From: Streptomyces sp. ML-6
Lineage (GTDB): Bacteria; Actinomycetota; Actinomycetes; Streptomycetales; Streptomycetaceae
DNA length: 64,000 bases
NCBI RefSeq assembly: GCF_030116705.1
Contig: NZ_JAOTIK010000001.1
Coordinates: 1,054,001 to 1,118,000, forward strand
Direction: 5' to 3'
Below are positions 25,933-36,108 of this stretch, in pieces. The stretch's first letter is position 1, and each line of letters begins with the position of its first letter. The notes under the pieces were generated by a model that worked only from the letters and a program-made list of their open reading frames with translations, was not told the origin of the DNA and made no database searches. The translations under genes were made by a program, and so were the position numbers.

Positions 25933-27366
25933 TCAGGCGGTGCGCCGCAGCAGCGCCAGGTACATCGCGTCCGTGCCGTGCAGGTGCGGCCACAGCTGGA
26001 CGTCCGGGCCGTCGCCCAGCGCGGGCACCCCCGGCAGCAGCGGGCGGGCGTCCACCCACTCCGCTTCCACGGACCGGCCGCCGCGCCCCTTGAGCACGTC
26101 CTCGACGACGACCCGGGTCTCCGCGAGGTGCGGCGAGCAGGTCGCGTAGCCGACGACGCCGCCGACCCGCACCGCCGCCAACGCCTCGCGCAGCAGCGAC
26201 CGTTGCAGCGGGGCGAAGTTCTCCAGGTCCTCCCTGCGGCGGCGCCAGCGCGCCTCCGGGCGGCGGCGCAGCGCGCCGAGACCGGAGCACGGCACGTCCA
26301 TCAGCACCCGGTCGAAACTTCCCGGCCGCCACGGCGGGCGGGTGCCGTCGGCGGTGACCACCTGGTACGGGCCGGGGTTGCCGGACAGGGCTCGCTCGAC
26401 GAGCCGGGCCCGGTGCGGCTGCTTCTCGGCGGCGATCAGGGCGGCGCCCCGTCCGGCGGCCAGCGCACCGAGCAGGGCGGCCTTTCCGCCCGGTCCCGCG
26501 CAGCCGTCGAGCCAGCGGCTGTCGCTCCCCTCCACGGGGGCGTCGGCCAGGGCCAGGGCGACCAGCTGGCTGCCCTCGTCCTGGACCCCGGCCCGGCCCT
26601 CCCGGACCGCCTCCAGGGCGCCGGGCTCGCCGCCCTCCGCCATCCGCACGGCATGCGGCGACCAGCGGCCGGGCAGGCCGTTCCCGTCGCCGAGGGCGGT
26701 GAGCAGTTCGTCGGTGGTGGCGCGGCCGGGGCGGGCGACCAGGGTGACCTCGGGCCGTTCGTTGTCCGCCTCCAGGAGGTCCTCGATCCCGGCCCGGCCG
26801 CCGCCCAGCGCGTCCCACAGGGCGGAGACGATCCAGCGCGGATGCGAGTGCACGATCGCGAGGTGGTCCTCGGGGTCCTCCTCGTACGAGGGGGCCACCC
26901 GTGCGATCCAGCCGTCGAGGTCGTCGGCGGAGACCTTCCGCAGGACGGCGTTGACGAACTTGGCCCGGCCCTCGCCGAGCACCACCCGGGCCAGTTCCAC
27001 GCTGGCGGAGACCGCGGCGTGGGTGGGGATGCGGGTGCCGAGCAGCTGGTGCACGCCCATCTCGATCACGTCCAGGACCGGCTGGTCGACCTCGCGCAGC
27101 GGCCGGTCGATGCAGGCCGCGACGATCGCGTCGTACGTCCCCTGGCGGCGCAGCGTCCCGTAGACCAGCTCGGTCGCCAGCGCCGCGTCCCGGTGGTCGA
27201 AGTCGCCCTTGGCGCGGGCCTTCTTCAGCAGCGGGGGCAGGACGAGGTTGGCGTACGCGTCGCGTTCGTCGACGGCCCTGAGCGCCTCGAAGGCGAGGAA
27301 CCGGACCGGATCCTTCTTGGGGCGGCGATGCGGCTTGGCGGGACGGCGACGCTGCTGGTCGTTCAC
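25933..27366 (-). CDS. rsmB: 16S rRNA (cytosine-5)-methyltransferase, RsmB/Sun type
   Basis: 477 residues from the GTG at 27366 (VNDQQRRRPAKPH), GGAG eleven bases upstream. An N-terminal NusB-like RNA-binding domain (about 20-150) is followed by the SAM-binding fold with DGCAGPGGKAALLGAL. The two catalytic cysteines are in VPCSGLGALRRRPEARW and YATCSPHLAET. It methylates a cytosine of 16S rRNA (C967 in E. coli). The longer open frame upstream overlaps fmt and is not used. It belongs to the fmt-rsmB-rpe group. Confidence 0.93.
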   Translation of the reverse strand: MNDQQRRRPAKPHRRPKKDPVRFLAFEALRAVDERDAYANLVLPPLLKKARAKGDFDHRDAALATELVYGTLRRQGTYDAIVAACIDRPLREVDQPVLDVIEMGVHQLLGTRIPTHAAVSASVELARVVLGEGRAKFVNAVLRKVSADDLDGWIARVAPSYEEDPEDHLAIVHSHPRWIVSALWDALGGGRAGIEDLLEADNERPEVTLVARPGRATTDELLTALGDGNGLPGRWSPHAVRMAEGGEPGALEAVREGRAGVQDEGSQLVALALADAPVEGSDSRWLDGCAGPGGKAALLGALAAGRGAALIAAEKQPHRARLVERALSGNPGPYQVVTADGTRPPWRPGSFDRVLMDVPCSGLGALRRRPEARWRRRREDLENFAPLQRSLLREALAAVRVGGVVGYATCSPHLAETRVVVEDVLKGRGGRSVEAEWVDARPLLPGVPALGDGPDVQLWPHLHGTDAMYLALLRRTA

Positions 27367-27484
27367 GTGAAAGGTGCTCCGCTGACGGTCGAGAGGACGA
27401 ATCCTCCCAGCGTATCGCCGCCCGGGCCGCGAAGGGCCCCGGCGCCCGCCGGGCGGTCTCCGGCCGGCGGGCGGGCGGCGGGTC

Positions 27485-28417
27485 TCAGACGCCCAGCAGC
27501 TCGCCGTGGGCGATGCGCACCCCGCGGGCCCAGTCGGCGGCCCGCATCGGCTTCTTGCCCTGCGGCTGGACCCAGAGCAGTTCGACGGCGTGCGACCCGG
27601 TGCCCACGTACACGTTGTTCTTCGCCGCCGACAGCTCGCCGGGGGCCAGGTCGGCACGGTCCTGCACGGGCGCCACCTGGACCAGCTTCAGGCGTTCCCC
27701 GCGGAACAGGGTCCAGGCGCCGGGGGCGGGCGTGCAGCCGCGCACCACGCGGTCGACCCGCAGGGCGGGGGCGGACCACTGCACCTGGGCGTCCTCGACG
27801 GTGATCTTCGGTGCGAGGGTGATCCCCTCGGCGGGCTGCGGAACGGCGTGCAGGGTGCCGTCCTCGATGCCGTCCATCGTCGCTGCGAGCAGCCCCGCAC
27901 CGGCGAACGCGAGCCGGGTGAGCAGGTCGCCGCTGGTGTCGGTGGGGCGCACCTCCTCGGTGAGGACGCCGTACACCGGGCCGGAGTCCAGGCCCTCCTC
28001 GATCAGGAAGGTCGACGCGCCGGTCACCTCGTCGCCCGCCATGACCGCGTGCTGCACGGGGGCGGCGCCGCGCCAGGCGGGCAGCAGCGAGAAGTGGAGG
28101 TTGACCCAGCCGCGGGCGGGCACGGCGAGCGCCTCCTCGGGGAGCAGCGCCCCGTAGGCGACGACCGGGCAGCAGTCCGGGGCGATCTCCCGCAGCCGGG
28201 CCAGGAAGTCCGCGTCGCGCGGCCGGGCGGGCTTGAGCACCTCGATGCCGGCCTCCTCGGCGCGCTCGGCGACGGGGCTGGCGACCAGCCGTCGGCCCCG
28301 CCCGGCGGGGGCGTCGGGCCGGGTGACGACGGCGGCCACCTCGTGCCGGTCGGAGGCGATCAGGGCGTCCAGGGCGGGTACGGCTACCTCGGGGGTGCCT
28401 GCGAAGACGAGCTTCAT
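27485..28417 (-). CDS. fmt: methionyl-tRNA formyltransferase
   Basis: 310 residues from [16 protein letters not shown]. Formylates initiator Met-tRNA using 10-formyltetrahydrofolate. Catalytic Asn and His are in [19 protein letters not shown], the catalytic Asp in [13 protein letters not shown], and the C-terminal OB-fold domain binds the tRNA acceptor. It is upstream of rsmB with about 118 GC-rich bases between them. Confidence 0.96.
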   Translation of the reverse strand: MKLVFAGTPEVAVPALDALIASDRHEVAAVVTRPDAPAGRGRRLVASPVAERAEEAGIEVLKPARPRDADFLARLREIAPDCCPVVAYGALLPEEALAVPARGWVNLHFSLLPAWRGAAPVQHAVMAGDEVTGASTFLIEEGLDSGPVYGVLTEEVRPTDTSGDLLTRLAFAGAGLLAATMDGIEDGTLHAVPQPAEGITLAPKITVEDAQVQWSAPALRVDRVVRGCTPAPGAWTLFRGERLKLVQVAPVQDRADLAPGELSAAKNNVYVGTGSHAVELLWVQPQGKKPMRAADWARGVRIAHGELLGV

Positions 28418-28599
28418 GGGTGGCTGACTGCCTCTCGGGCCGGAACGTACGGTGACGAGCGACGCGTGGGACCGACCGGCAGCCCCGTGACGCCGCCCCC
28501 TGTTCGCCGGTCGGCCCCTCAGTCTATGGGCCGGGCGGCCGGGGGGCGTACGCATGGCCGCGCGCCCCTTTGACGGGCGCACGCGCCCCTGATGCGTGA

Positions 28600-29235
<636 letters not shown>

Positions 29236-29246
29236 CCGCTCCGCCC

Positions 29247-29280
29247 CTGCCCCGCCGTGTTCCGACGCCCGGCGGGGCAG
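29247..29280. terminator. bidirectional terminator between the HTH gene and priA
   Basis: A perfect 11-base stem (CTGCCCCGCCG and its complement, 12-base loop) between two convergent genes. Confidence 0.65.
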
Positions 29281-29377
29281 CCGTACCTCCACGCACGCCC
29301 CCACCACCGATTCCCCCGGCGGCCGACCGCATCCGCGGCCGGCCGCCGTACGGGTTCTTCGGCCCGCTGCCGCCCCG

Positions 29378-31522
29378 TCACCCGATGTCCGGCGGGTCCA
29401 CCCTGATCCGGACCTGCCCGCCGCTCCCCCGGGAGGTGCGCGCCGCCTGCGCGGCCTTCAGCGCGGCGGCCAGTGCCGCCCCGCGGCCCGGCGGCACCCT
29501 GAGGAGCGCCCGCTCCCAGGACTCCCCCTGCGGCGCCTCCCCGGGCCTGCGGGGCCTGCCCGGTACGGCGGACGGCACCGGGACCGGACCGAGCACCTCG
29601 GCCTCCGGTGGCAGCTCGGCCTCCGCCAGGAACGCGGCGAGCGCCTCCGGCAGCCCCGTCACCGCCGCCATCCGGGAGACCGGCGGGAAGCCCAGCTCGG
29701 CCCGTTCGGCCAGTTCGCGACGGGCGTGTCCGACCGGGTCCCAGCGCACCAGGGCCTGCACCGGCCGCAGCGTCGGCTCGGCGACGATCACCACCGTGCC
29801 CCGCTCCCGCTGCCCGCGCACCAGCGCGGCCGCGGCCGTCCAGCGGCGCAGCGCCTCCTCGCCCGCCCGCAGGTCGGGCCGGCCGACCATCGCCCAGCCG
29901 TCCAGCAGCAGGGCGGCCGCGTAACCGCCCTCGGCCACGGGTTCGGCGCCGGGGGTGCTGACGACCAGGGCCGGGGCCGCCGGTACGGAGTCGAGGACGT
30001 GGTCGCGGCCCGAGGTCCGCACCGGCACGTCCGGGAACGCCCGGCCCAGCTCCTCGGCGGTGCGACGGGCTCCGACGACACTGGCCCGCAGCCGGGCCCC
30101 GCCGCAGGCGACACAGCGCCAGGCGGTCTCGGCCCGTCCGCACCAGGTGCAGTCGAGGTCCCGCTGGTCCACCGCCTGGAGCGGCCCGGAGCAGTGCCGG
30201 CACCGGGCGGGTTCGCGGCAGCGTTCGCAGGACAGCCGGGGAACGTAGCCGCGGCGCGGCACCTGGATCAGGACGGGGCCGCTGCGCAGCCCGTCCCGCA
30301 CCGTCTGCCAGGCCAGGCTGGGCAGCCGCGCGGCCCTGGCGGCGCCGTCCCGGGCCAGCTCCCCGTCGCCCACCGTGCGCACCAGGGGCGCCGCGGCCCG
30401 CAGCTGCTCCCGGTCCGCGGCCAGCGGCAGCGCCCAGCCGCTCTCCACCAGCTGGGCGGCCTCCACGGTGCAGCTCGTGCCGCCGAGCAGGAACGCGCAC
30501 CGGCTCTGCGTCGCCCGCAGTTCGAGCACCTCGCGGACGTGCGGGAAGGGGGCGTTGTCGTCGCTGTGGCTGGAGTCCCCGTCGTCCCAGACGGCGACCA
30601 GGCCGAGGTCGGCGACGGGCGCGAACATCGCGGCCCTGGTCCCGACGACCGCGCGCACCGAGCCGCGCCGGATCGCGAGCCATTGGCGGTAGCGCTTCTC
30701 CGGGCCGGACTCGGCGGTCAGCAGCGCGTGCCGGCCCGGACCGAGCAGCGCGGTGAGCGCCGCGTCCACCCGGCCCGCGCTCCGTCCGTCCGGCATGACG
30801 ACGAGCGCGCCGCGCCCCGACGCGAGGGTCGCGGCCATGGCCCTGGCGACCTCCTCGGGCCAGTGGGGGCCGGGCAGCGCCGTCCACACGGCCCGGGGCG
30901 CCCCGCCCCCGGCCAGTGCCCGCAGGAAGGCCGGACCCTGCGGATACCGCTCCCAGCTGCCCGCCGGCGGGGCGGGCGGCGGGGGCAGGGGCTCGGGCGA
31001 GGGCGCCGATTCGGCCCTGCCGTTGCGGGGCGGCACGGCCAGCTGGAGCACATCGGCGAGGCTGCCGGCGTAGCGGTCGGCGACGGCCCGCGAGAGCGCG
31101 AGCAGTTCCGGCCCCAGCACCGGTTCGGGCGACACGACGTAGGCGAGCGCGGCCAGGGCCCCGGGGTAGTCCGACTCGGCGAGCCGCTCGACGAGGAAGC
31201 CGTCGATCAGCCCGCCGCCCTCGCGCCGTCCGCCGCGGACGTTGCGCCCGCCGGCCCCGAAGCGCACCCGCACCCGCACCCCGGGCCGGGCCTCGGCGTC
31301 GAGCTCCTCGGGCACCGCGTAGTCGAAGTACTGGTCGAGGTGGAGCGCGCCCTTGTTGACCAGGACGCGGGCGACGGGCAGTTCCGGGGCGAGGGCGGCA
31401 TCGCGCCAGGTGCGCGGCTTGGCCCGCGGCACCTTGGCCCTGCGCACCGTCTCCCGGATCAGCGCAAGCTGCTCCGGGGCCCCGCCGCTGGGGTCCTCGG
31501 TCCGCTCGTCTTCGCTGCTCAC
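29378..31522 (-). CDS. priA: primosomal protein N' (PriA), helicase-degenerate actinobacterial form
   Basis: 714 residues from the GTG at 31522, AGGA eight bases upstream. The N-terminal DNA-binding region (ALHLDQYFDYAVPEEL onward) and the zinc-binding cysteines (CERCREPARCRHC and CTWCGRAETAWRCVACG) are present. The helicase core lacks a Walker A GKT (the region reads AVWTALPGPHWPEEVARAM) and the DEEH Walker B is VWDDGDSS. Database entries for actinobacterial PriA note the absence of detectable helicase motifs, so it probably loads the replisome at stalled forks without unwinding. Confidence 0.88.
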   Translation of the reverse strand: MSSEDERTEDPSGGAPEQLALIRETVRRAKVPRAKPRTWRDAALAPELPVARVLVNKGALHLDQYFDYAVPEELDAEARPGVRVRVRFGAGGRNVRGGRREGGGLIDGFLVERLAESDYPGALAALAYVVSPEPVLGPELLALSRAVADRYAGSLADVLQLAVPPRNGRAESAPSPEPLPPPPAPPAGSWERYPQGPAFLRALAGGGAPRAVWTALPGPHWPEEVARAMAATLASGRGALVVMPDGRSAGRVDAALTALLGPGRHALLTAESGPEKRYRQWLAIRRGSVRAVVGTRAAMFAPVADLGLVAVWDDGDSSHSDDNAPFPHVREVLELRATQSRCAFLLGGTSCTVEAAQLVESGWALPLAADREQLRAAAPLVRTVGDGELARDGAARAARLPSLAWQTVRDGLRSGPVLIQVPRRGYVPRLSCERCREPARCRHCSGPLQAVDQRDLDCTWCGRAETAWRCVACGGARLRASVVGARRTAEELGRAFPDVPVRTSGRDHVLDSVPAAPALVVSTPGAEPVAEGGYAAALLLDGWAMVGRPDLRAGEEALRRWTAAAALVRGQRERGTVVIVAEPTLRPVQALVRWDPVGHARRELAERAELGFPPVSRMAAVTGLPEALAAFLAEAELPPEAEVLGPVPVPSAVPGRPRRPGEAPQGESWERALLRVPPGRGAALAAALKAAQAARTSRGSGGQVRIRVDPPDIG

Positions 31523-31570
31523 AGCCAAATTCCTACCAGACGCCACCGACAGCGGCCCCGGCCCCGCACG

Positions 31571-31612
31571 CGCCGGGGCCCGGACACCGCGCGTGGTGTC
31601 CGGGCCCCGGCG
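31571..31612 (-). terminator. terminator after metK
   Basis: A perfect 18-base stem with a six-base loop, 21 bases past the metK stop and before the priA start. Confidence 0.8.
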
Positions 31613-31632
31613 TACGAACGACTGCGGCGGGC

Positions 31633-32841
31633 CTACAGCCCGGCCGCCGCGCGCAGCGCGTCCACGCGGTCGGTGCGCTCCCAGGTGAAGTCGGGCAGCT
31701 CGCGGCCGAAGTGACCGTACGCCGCGGTCCGGGAGTAGATCGGGCGCAGCAGGTCGAGGTCGCGGATGATCGCGGCCGGGCGCAGGTCGAAGACCTCGCC
31801 GATGGCGTGCTCGATCTTCTCGGTGTCGATCGCGGCGGTGCCGAAGGTCTCGACGAACAGGCCGACCGGCTCGGCCTTGCCGATCGCGTACGCGACCTGG
31901 ACCTCGCAGCGGGCGGCGAGGCCGGCCGCGACGACGTTCTTGGCGACCCAGCGCATCGCGTACGCGGCCGAGCGGTCCACCTTCGACGGGTCCTTGCCGG
32001 AGAAGGCGCCGCCGCCGTGCCGGGCCATGCCGCCGTAGGTGTCGATGATGATCTTCCGGCCGGTCAGACCGGCGTCGCCCATCGGGCCGCCGATCTCGAA
32101 ACGCCCGGTCGGGTTCACCAGCAGCCGGTAGCCCTCGGTGTCCAGCTTGATGCCGTCCTCGAGCAGCTGCGCGAGCACGTGCTCCACGACGAACTCGCGG
32201 ATGTCGGGCGCGAGCAGCGAGTCGAGGTCGATGTCGCTGGCGTGCTGCGAGGAGACGACGACGGTGTCGAGACGGACGGCCTTGTCGCCGTCGTACTCGA
32301 TGGTGACCTGGGTCTTGCCGTCGGGGCGCAGGTACGGGATGGTCCCGTTCTTGCGGACCTCGGAGAGCCGGCGCGAGAGCCGGTGCGCGAGGTGGATCGG
32401 GAGCGGCATGAGCTCGGGCGTCTCGTCGCAGGCGTAGCCGAACATCAGGCCCTGGTCGCCGGCGCCCTGCTTGTCGAGCTCGTCCTCGTCGCCCTCGACG
32501 CGCTTCTCGTAGGCGGTGTCGACACCCTGCGCGATGTCGGGCGACTGCGCGCCGATGGACACCGAGACGCCGCAGGAGGCGCCGTCGAAGCCCTTCTTGG
32601 AGGAGTCGTAACCGATCTCGAGGACCTTGTTGCGCACAAGGGTCGGGATGTCGGCGTAGGCCTTGGTCGTGACCTCACCCGCGACGTGCACCAGACCGGT
32701 GGTGATCAGCGTCTCGACGGCGACGCGGGACCGGGGGTCCTCACGGAGCAGTGCGTCGAGGATGGTGTCGCTGATCTGGTCGGCGATCTTGTCGGGGTGG
32801 CCCTCGGTGACGGACTCCGAGGTGAAGAGACGGCGGGACAC
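31633..32841 (-). CDS. metK: S-adenosylmethionine synthetase
   Basis: 402 residues from the GTG at 32841, with AGGGAG six bases upstream. Makes SAM from methionine and ATP. Signatures: [20 protein letters not shown] at the N terminus, the ATP-binding [16 protein letters not shown], and the P-loop-like [19 protein letters not shown]. It is transcribed separately from coaBC (241-base gap) and ends at a strong hairpin. I looked for a SAM riboswitch in the leader and found none. Confidence 0.97.
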   Translation of the reverse strand: MSRRLFTSESVTEGHPDKIADQISDTILDALLREDPRSRVAVETLITTGLVHVAGEVTTKAYADIPTLVRNKVLEIGYDSSKKGFDGASCGVSVSIGAQSPDIAQGVDTAYEKRVEGDEDELDKQGAGDQGLMFGYACDETPELMPLPIHLAHRLSRRLSEVRKNGTIPYLRPDGKTQVTIEYDGDKAVRLDTVVVSSQHASDIDLDSLLAPDIREFVVEHVLAQLLEDGIKLDTEGYRLLVNPTGRFEIGGPMGDAGLTGRKIIIDTYGGMARHGGGAFSGKDPSKVDRSAAYAMRWVAKNVVAAGLAARCEVQVAYAIGKAEPVGLFVETFGTAAIDTEKIEHAIGEVFDLRPAAIIRDLDLLRPIYSRTAAYGHFGRELPDFTWERTDRVDALRAAAGL

Positions 32842-33082
32842 ATCGCTCCCTGGGGTTGCAGCGGCTGCTGGCTGATCATTTGGCGGACCGCCGGGAGCTG
32901 CGCCCGGCACGGTCCTGGATCAGTTTATCGGTCGCTTTCGCCCGGCGGACAGTGTGTCTCGCCCCTTGGGAGTTCTGTGACCCGCTCCACGTTCCCCGGG
33001 GAGCCGCCGACCGGCCTCCGGAAGCCGGTTTTTCCCCGTGTTTCAGGGGTTCCGGCCCGGTTGGCGGCATGAAACAAGAATT

Positions 33083-34285
33083 TCACCCCAGGCGTACCGA
33101 CACGAGGTCCCAGACCGTGTCGGCGAGTGCTTCCTTGGGTCCGTACGGCACCTGGGTCTCGCCGCCGTCCGCCGCGAGCACCACCGCCTCGTTCTCCTCC
33201 GACCCGAAGGTCCTGCGCTCCCCCACCTCGTTGACGACGAGGAGGTCGCAGCCCTTGCGGCGGAGCTTCTCCCGGCCGTTGGCGAGGACGTCGTCGGTCT
33301 CGGCGGCGAATCCCACGACGATCTGGCCCGGCCGGGCGCGCTCGCCGGCCACCTCGGCGAGGATGTCGGGGTTGCGGACGAGCGTGAGGGGCGCGGGCTC
33401 CTGGCCGTCCTTCTTCTTGATCTTCCCCGTGGCGTACTCGGCGGGGCGGAAGTCGGCGACCGCCGCCGCCATCACGACCACGTCGGCGTCCGCGGCGGCC
33501 TTCAGGACGGCCTCGCGCAGCTGGACGGCGGTCCCGGCGTGCAGGACGTCGGCCCCGGCCGGGTCGGGCAGACCGGTGTTGGCCTCCACGAGGGTGACCC
33601 GGGCGCCGCGGGCGACCGCGGTGCGGGCCAGCGCGTAGCCCTGCTTGCCCGAGGAACGGTTGCCGAGGTAGCGCACCGGGTCGAGCGGCTCGCGGGTGCC
33701 GCCCGCGCTGATCACGACGTGGCGCCCGGCCAGGTCGGGCTCGACGGATCCGCGGGCCAGCACCCGGCGGCAGACCTCGAAGATCTCGCCGGGGTCGGGC
33801 AGCCGGCCCTTGCCGGTGTCGACGCCGGTGAGCCGGCCGACGGCGGGCTCGATGACGACGGCGCCGCGGCGGCGCAGCGTGGCGACGTTCTCCCGGGTGG
33901 CGGGGTGCTCCCACATCTCGGTGTGCATGGCGGGCGCGAAGACGACCGGACAGCGGGCGGTGAGGAGGGTGTTGGTGAGCAGGTCGTCGGCGAGGCCGTG
34001 GGCGGCCCTGGCGAGGGTGTCGGCGGTGGCGGGGGCGACGACCACGAGGTCGGCGCCCTGTCCGATCCGGACGTGCGGGACCTCGTGGACGTCGTCCCAG
34101 ACCTCCGTGGCCACCGGGTGGCCGGAGAGCGCCGACCAGGTGGCCTCCCCCACGAAGTTCAGCGCCGACCCGGTCGGGACGACGCGCACGTCGTGTCCGG
34201 ACTCGGTCAGCCGGCGCAGCAGCTCGCACGCCTTGTACGCGGCGATGCCCCCGCTGACCCCAAGAACGACCTTCGGCTTGTCCAC
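33083..34285 (-). CDS. coaBC: phosphopantothenoylcysteine decarboxylase / phosphopantothenate-cysteine ligase
   Basis: 400 residues from the GTG at 34285, GGGGAG five bases upstream. Bifunctional coenzyme A enzyme. The N-terminal FMN-dependent CoaC half has GVSGGIAAYKACELLRRL and the histidine in VPHVRIGQ. The C-terminal CoaB half has GGTREPLDPVRYLGN, SSGKQGYALA and the lysine-rich KIKKKDG. Where E. coli has the ACGD flap cysteine, this protein reads LTGVDTGKGR, without a cysteine. It sits between rpoZ and metK, its usual place in actinobacteria. Confidence 0.94.
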   Translation of the reverse strand: MDKPKVVLGVSGGIAAYKACELLRRLTESGHDVRVVPTGSALNFVGEATWSALSGHPVATEVWDDVHEVPHVRIGQGADLVVVAPATADTLARAAHGLADDLLTNTLLTARCPVVFAPAMHTEMWEHPATRENVATLRRRGAVVIEPAVGRLTGVDTGKGRLPDPGEIFEVCRRVLARGSVEPDLAGRHVVISAGGTREPLDPVRYLGNRSSGKQGYALARTAVARGARVTLVEANTGLPDPAGADVLHAGTAVQLREAVLKAAADADVVVMAAAVADFRPAEYATGKIKKKDGQEPAPLTLVRNPDILAEVAGERARPGQIVVGFAAETDDVLANGREKLRRKGCDLLVVNEVGERRTFGSEENEAVVLAADGGETQVPYGPKEALADTVWDLVSVRLG

Positions 34286-34361
34286 TGCGTCTCCCCGCAC
34301 TCGGATACGAACACCCCCATGCTGCCTCACCGCGCCCGCCTTGACGCCGTGGCCCCGGACA

Positions 34362-34401
34362 CACCTCGGGCCCGGCTGCCGTGGCGGCCGGGCCCGAGGT
34401 G
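34362..34401 (-). terminator. terminator after rpoZ
   Basis: A perfect 15-base stem (CACCTCGGGCCCGGC and complement, ten-base loop), 17 bases after the rpoZ stop. Confidence 0.78.
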
Positions 34402-34417
34402 AAGGTGCGATTCCTGC

Positions 34418-34690
34418 TTACTGCGCGGGGCCCTCGATGGCCTCGGAGGTGAGCAGGCCCGCGTTGATCTCGCGGAGCGCGATCGACAGCGGCTTCTCGT
34501 GGACGTGGGTGTCCACGAGCGGGCCGACGTACTCCAGGAGACCCTCGCCGAGCTGCGAGTAGTACGCGTTGATCTGGCGCGCGCGCTTGGCGGCGTAGAT
34601 CACGAGGCTGTACTTCGAGTCGGTGGCCTCGAGGAGCTCATCAATCGGCGGGTTGATGATGCCCTCGGGCGTGGTGATGGAAGAGGACAC
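34418..34690 (-). CDS. rpoZ: DNA-directed RNA polymerase omega subunit
   Basis: 90 residues from the GTG at 34690, preceded by GGAAGG at six bases; the open frame extends ten codons further without a site. [20 protein letters not shown] and [15 protein letters not shown] are the conserved omega core that clasps the beta-prime C terminus and helps RNA polymerase assembly. The gene follows mihf and gmk in the conserved order and is closed by a strong hairpin. Confidence 0.96.
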   Translation of the reverse strand: MSSSITTPEGIINPPIDELLEATDSKYSLVIYAAKRARQINAYYSQLGEGLLEYVGPLVDTHVHEKPLSIALREINAGLLTSEAIEGPAQ

Positions 34691-34884
34691 TCTCTGCCTT
34701 CCGAAGGGGGTAAAGATCAAAGAAAACTTTGACGGTGCGGGGTTCCGCCGTGCTTGCCCGGGCCGGTCGCGGCTGGGTCGTACGGTGATCGGTCGTGCGG
34801 CGTCAGCCGTACGTGATCAGTAATGCCTCACTCGTGCACGAGTCATGTATGAGCCATGCATGGGTGGTGGCATTCGGTCGTGCG
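34691..34884. promoter_or_regulatory. rpoZ upstream region with two palindromes
   Basis: Of the 194 bases between gmk and rpoZ, two stretches stand out: the perfect 14-base palindrome ACTCGTGCACGAGT (34830-34843) and TCAAAG-AAAA-CTTTGA (34717-34732), an AT-rich hairpin 27 bases before the start codon. They suggest that rpoZ has its own regulated promoter or leader. Function unknown. Confidence 0.45.
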
Positions 34885-35502
34885 TCAGTCGCTGTCGGCT
34901 CGGTGGCCGGAAACCTCCAGCATCAAGGCTAGCAGCTCACGGGCCACGTCCTCGACGGAGGTGTTGACCAGCGTCGTGTCGAACTCGGCCTCGGCGGCCA
35001 GTTCGACCCGGGCGGCGGCGAGCCTGCGCTCGATCACCTCGGGCGCCTCGGTCCCCCGGCCGGTGAGCCGGCGGACCAGCTCGTCCCAGCTCGGCGGGGC
35101 CAGGAAGACCAGCTGGGCCTCCGGCATCGACTGGCGGACCAGCCGGGCGCCCTGGAGATCGATCTCCAGCAGCACCGGCTCGCCCGCCTCCAGGCGGTCG
35201 AGCACGGCGCGGCGGGGCGTGCCGTAGCGGTTGCCCGCGAACTCGGCCCACTCCAGCAGCTCGCCGTTGGCGATCAGCTTGTCGAACTCCCCGTCGTCCA
35301 CGAAGAAGTAGTGGACGCCGTCGCGCTCGCCGGGGCGAGGCTTGCGGGTCGTCGCCGACACCGAGAGCCAGACTTCGGGATGGACCTTGCGCATATGGGC
35401 GACGACCGTGCTCTTGCCGACCCCGGAGGGGCCGGAGAGCACGGTCAGCCGCGGACGTACGTCCGGGGGTACGGGGGACGTCCCCCGGGATGTTGCAGCC
35501 AT
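34885..35502 (-). CDS. gmk: guanylate kinase
   Basis: 205 residues. The P-loop is [14 protein letters not shown], followed by the GMP-binding region [21 protein letters not shown] and the lid. Phosphorylates GMP to GDP. A short N-terminal extension (about 17 residues) precedes the core. Located 38 bases after mihf, probably on the same transcript. Confidence 0.96.
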   Translation of the reverse strand: MAATSRGTSPVPPDVRPRLTVLSGPSGVGKSTVVAHMRKVHPEVWLSVSATTRKPRPGERDGVHYFFVDDGEFDKLIANGELLEWAEFAGNRYGTPRRAVLDRLEAGEPVLLEIDLQGARLVRQSMPEAQLVFLAPPSWDELVRRLTGRGTEAPEVIERRLAAARVELAAEAEFDTTLVNTSVEDVARELLALMLEVSGHRADSD

Positions 35503-35540
35503 GGAGCGATTATCCAGGTTCTCGGGGGTGCCCGAGAACG

Positions 35541-35864
35541 TCAGGCGGCGCTGCCGCCGAACTCACGCTCCAGGGATGCGATCTGGTTGGAGCCGAGGCC
35601 TCGGACCCGACGGCTCTCGGAGATGCCGAGCCGCTCCATGATCTGCTTGGCGCGGACCTTGCCCACGCCCGGCAGGGACTCCAGGAGGGCGGAGACCTTC
35701 ATCTTGCCGATGACGTCGTTCTCCTGGCCCTGCTTGATGACCTCGTGGAGGGAGGCGCCGGAGTGCTTGAGTCGATTCTTGACCTCGGCCCGCTCCCGGC
35801 GAGCCGCGGCGGCCTTTTCGAGCGCGGCTGCGCGCTGTTCAGGGGTAAGGGGCGGAAGAGCCAC
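35541..35864 (-). CDS. mihF: actinobacterial integration host factor (mIHF/sIHF)
   Basis: 107 residues from a GTG preceded by GAGGTG. It has the basic helical N terminus ([20 protein letters not shown]) and the helix-hairpin-helix-like [19 protein letters not shown] that define the actinobacterial nucleoid protein, unrelated to proteobacterial IHF. It bends DNA and affects sporulation and antibiotic production in Streptomyces. A promoter candidate lies about 110 bases upstream, and the preceding pyrF message ends in a terminator, so transcription starts here. Confidence 0.95.
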   Translation of the reverse strand: MALPPLTPEQRAAALEKAAAARRERAEVKNRLKHSGASLHEVIKQGQENDVIGKMKVSALLESLPGVGKVRAKQIMERLGISESRRVRGLGSNQIASLEREFGGSAA

Positions 35865-35971
35865 GCCTACGTCACCTCGGATGTCGATCTGTCGGATACG
35901 GACCGGTGAGGACGCAGATCGCCCCGCACCAGGTGAGCGACGAACACTTCGTGCGCGTCGGCTCTCGTCGG

Positions 35972-36000
35972 AGACTAGCGGCCAAGACCGCTCGAGTCAG
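35972..36000 (-). promoter_or_regulatory. probable mihF promoter
   Basis: On the minus strand, CTGACT (36000-35995) and TAGTCT (35977-35972) are spaced by 17 bases, a fair HrdB-type promoter about 105 bases before the mihF start. Confidence 0.5.
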
Positions 36001-36016
36001 CGAGAACCAACGAAAA

Positions 36017-36044
36017 GTCCTGGTCAGCCTTGGCCGACCAGGAC
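36017..36044 (-). terminator. terminator of the pyrimidine operon
   Basis: A perfect nine-base stem (GTCCTGGTC/GACCAGGAC, ten-base loop) followed on the minus strand by TTTTCG, 65 bases after the pyrF stop. Confidence 0.75.
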
Positions 36045-36108
36045 ATTTCAGGCATAAAGACCGAGTTTTTTGGTCAGGAAACAATCAACGGGCTGTTGCG
36101 TGGCCCGT

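Noticed and set aside
31711..33072. 453-codon plus-strand frame opposite metK
   Set aside because: A shadow of metK with low-complexity composition and no family resemblance.
32842..33082. SAM riboswitch in the metK leader
   Set aside because: I looked for SAM-I and SAM-IV core sequences on the minus strand and found neither.
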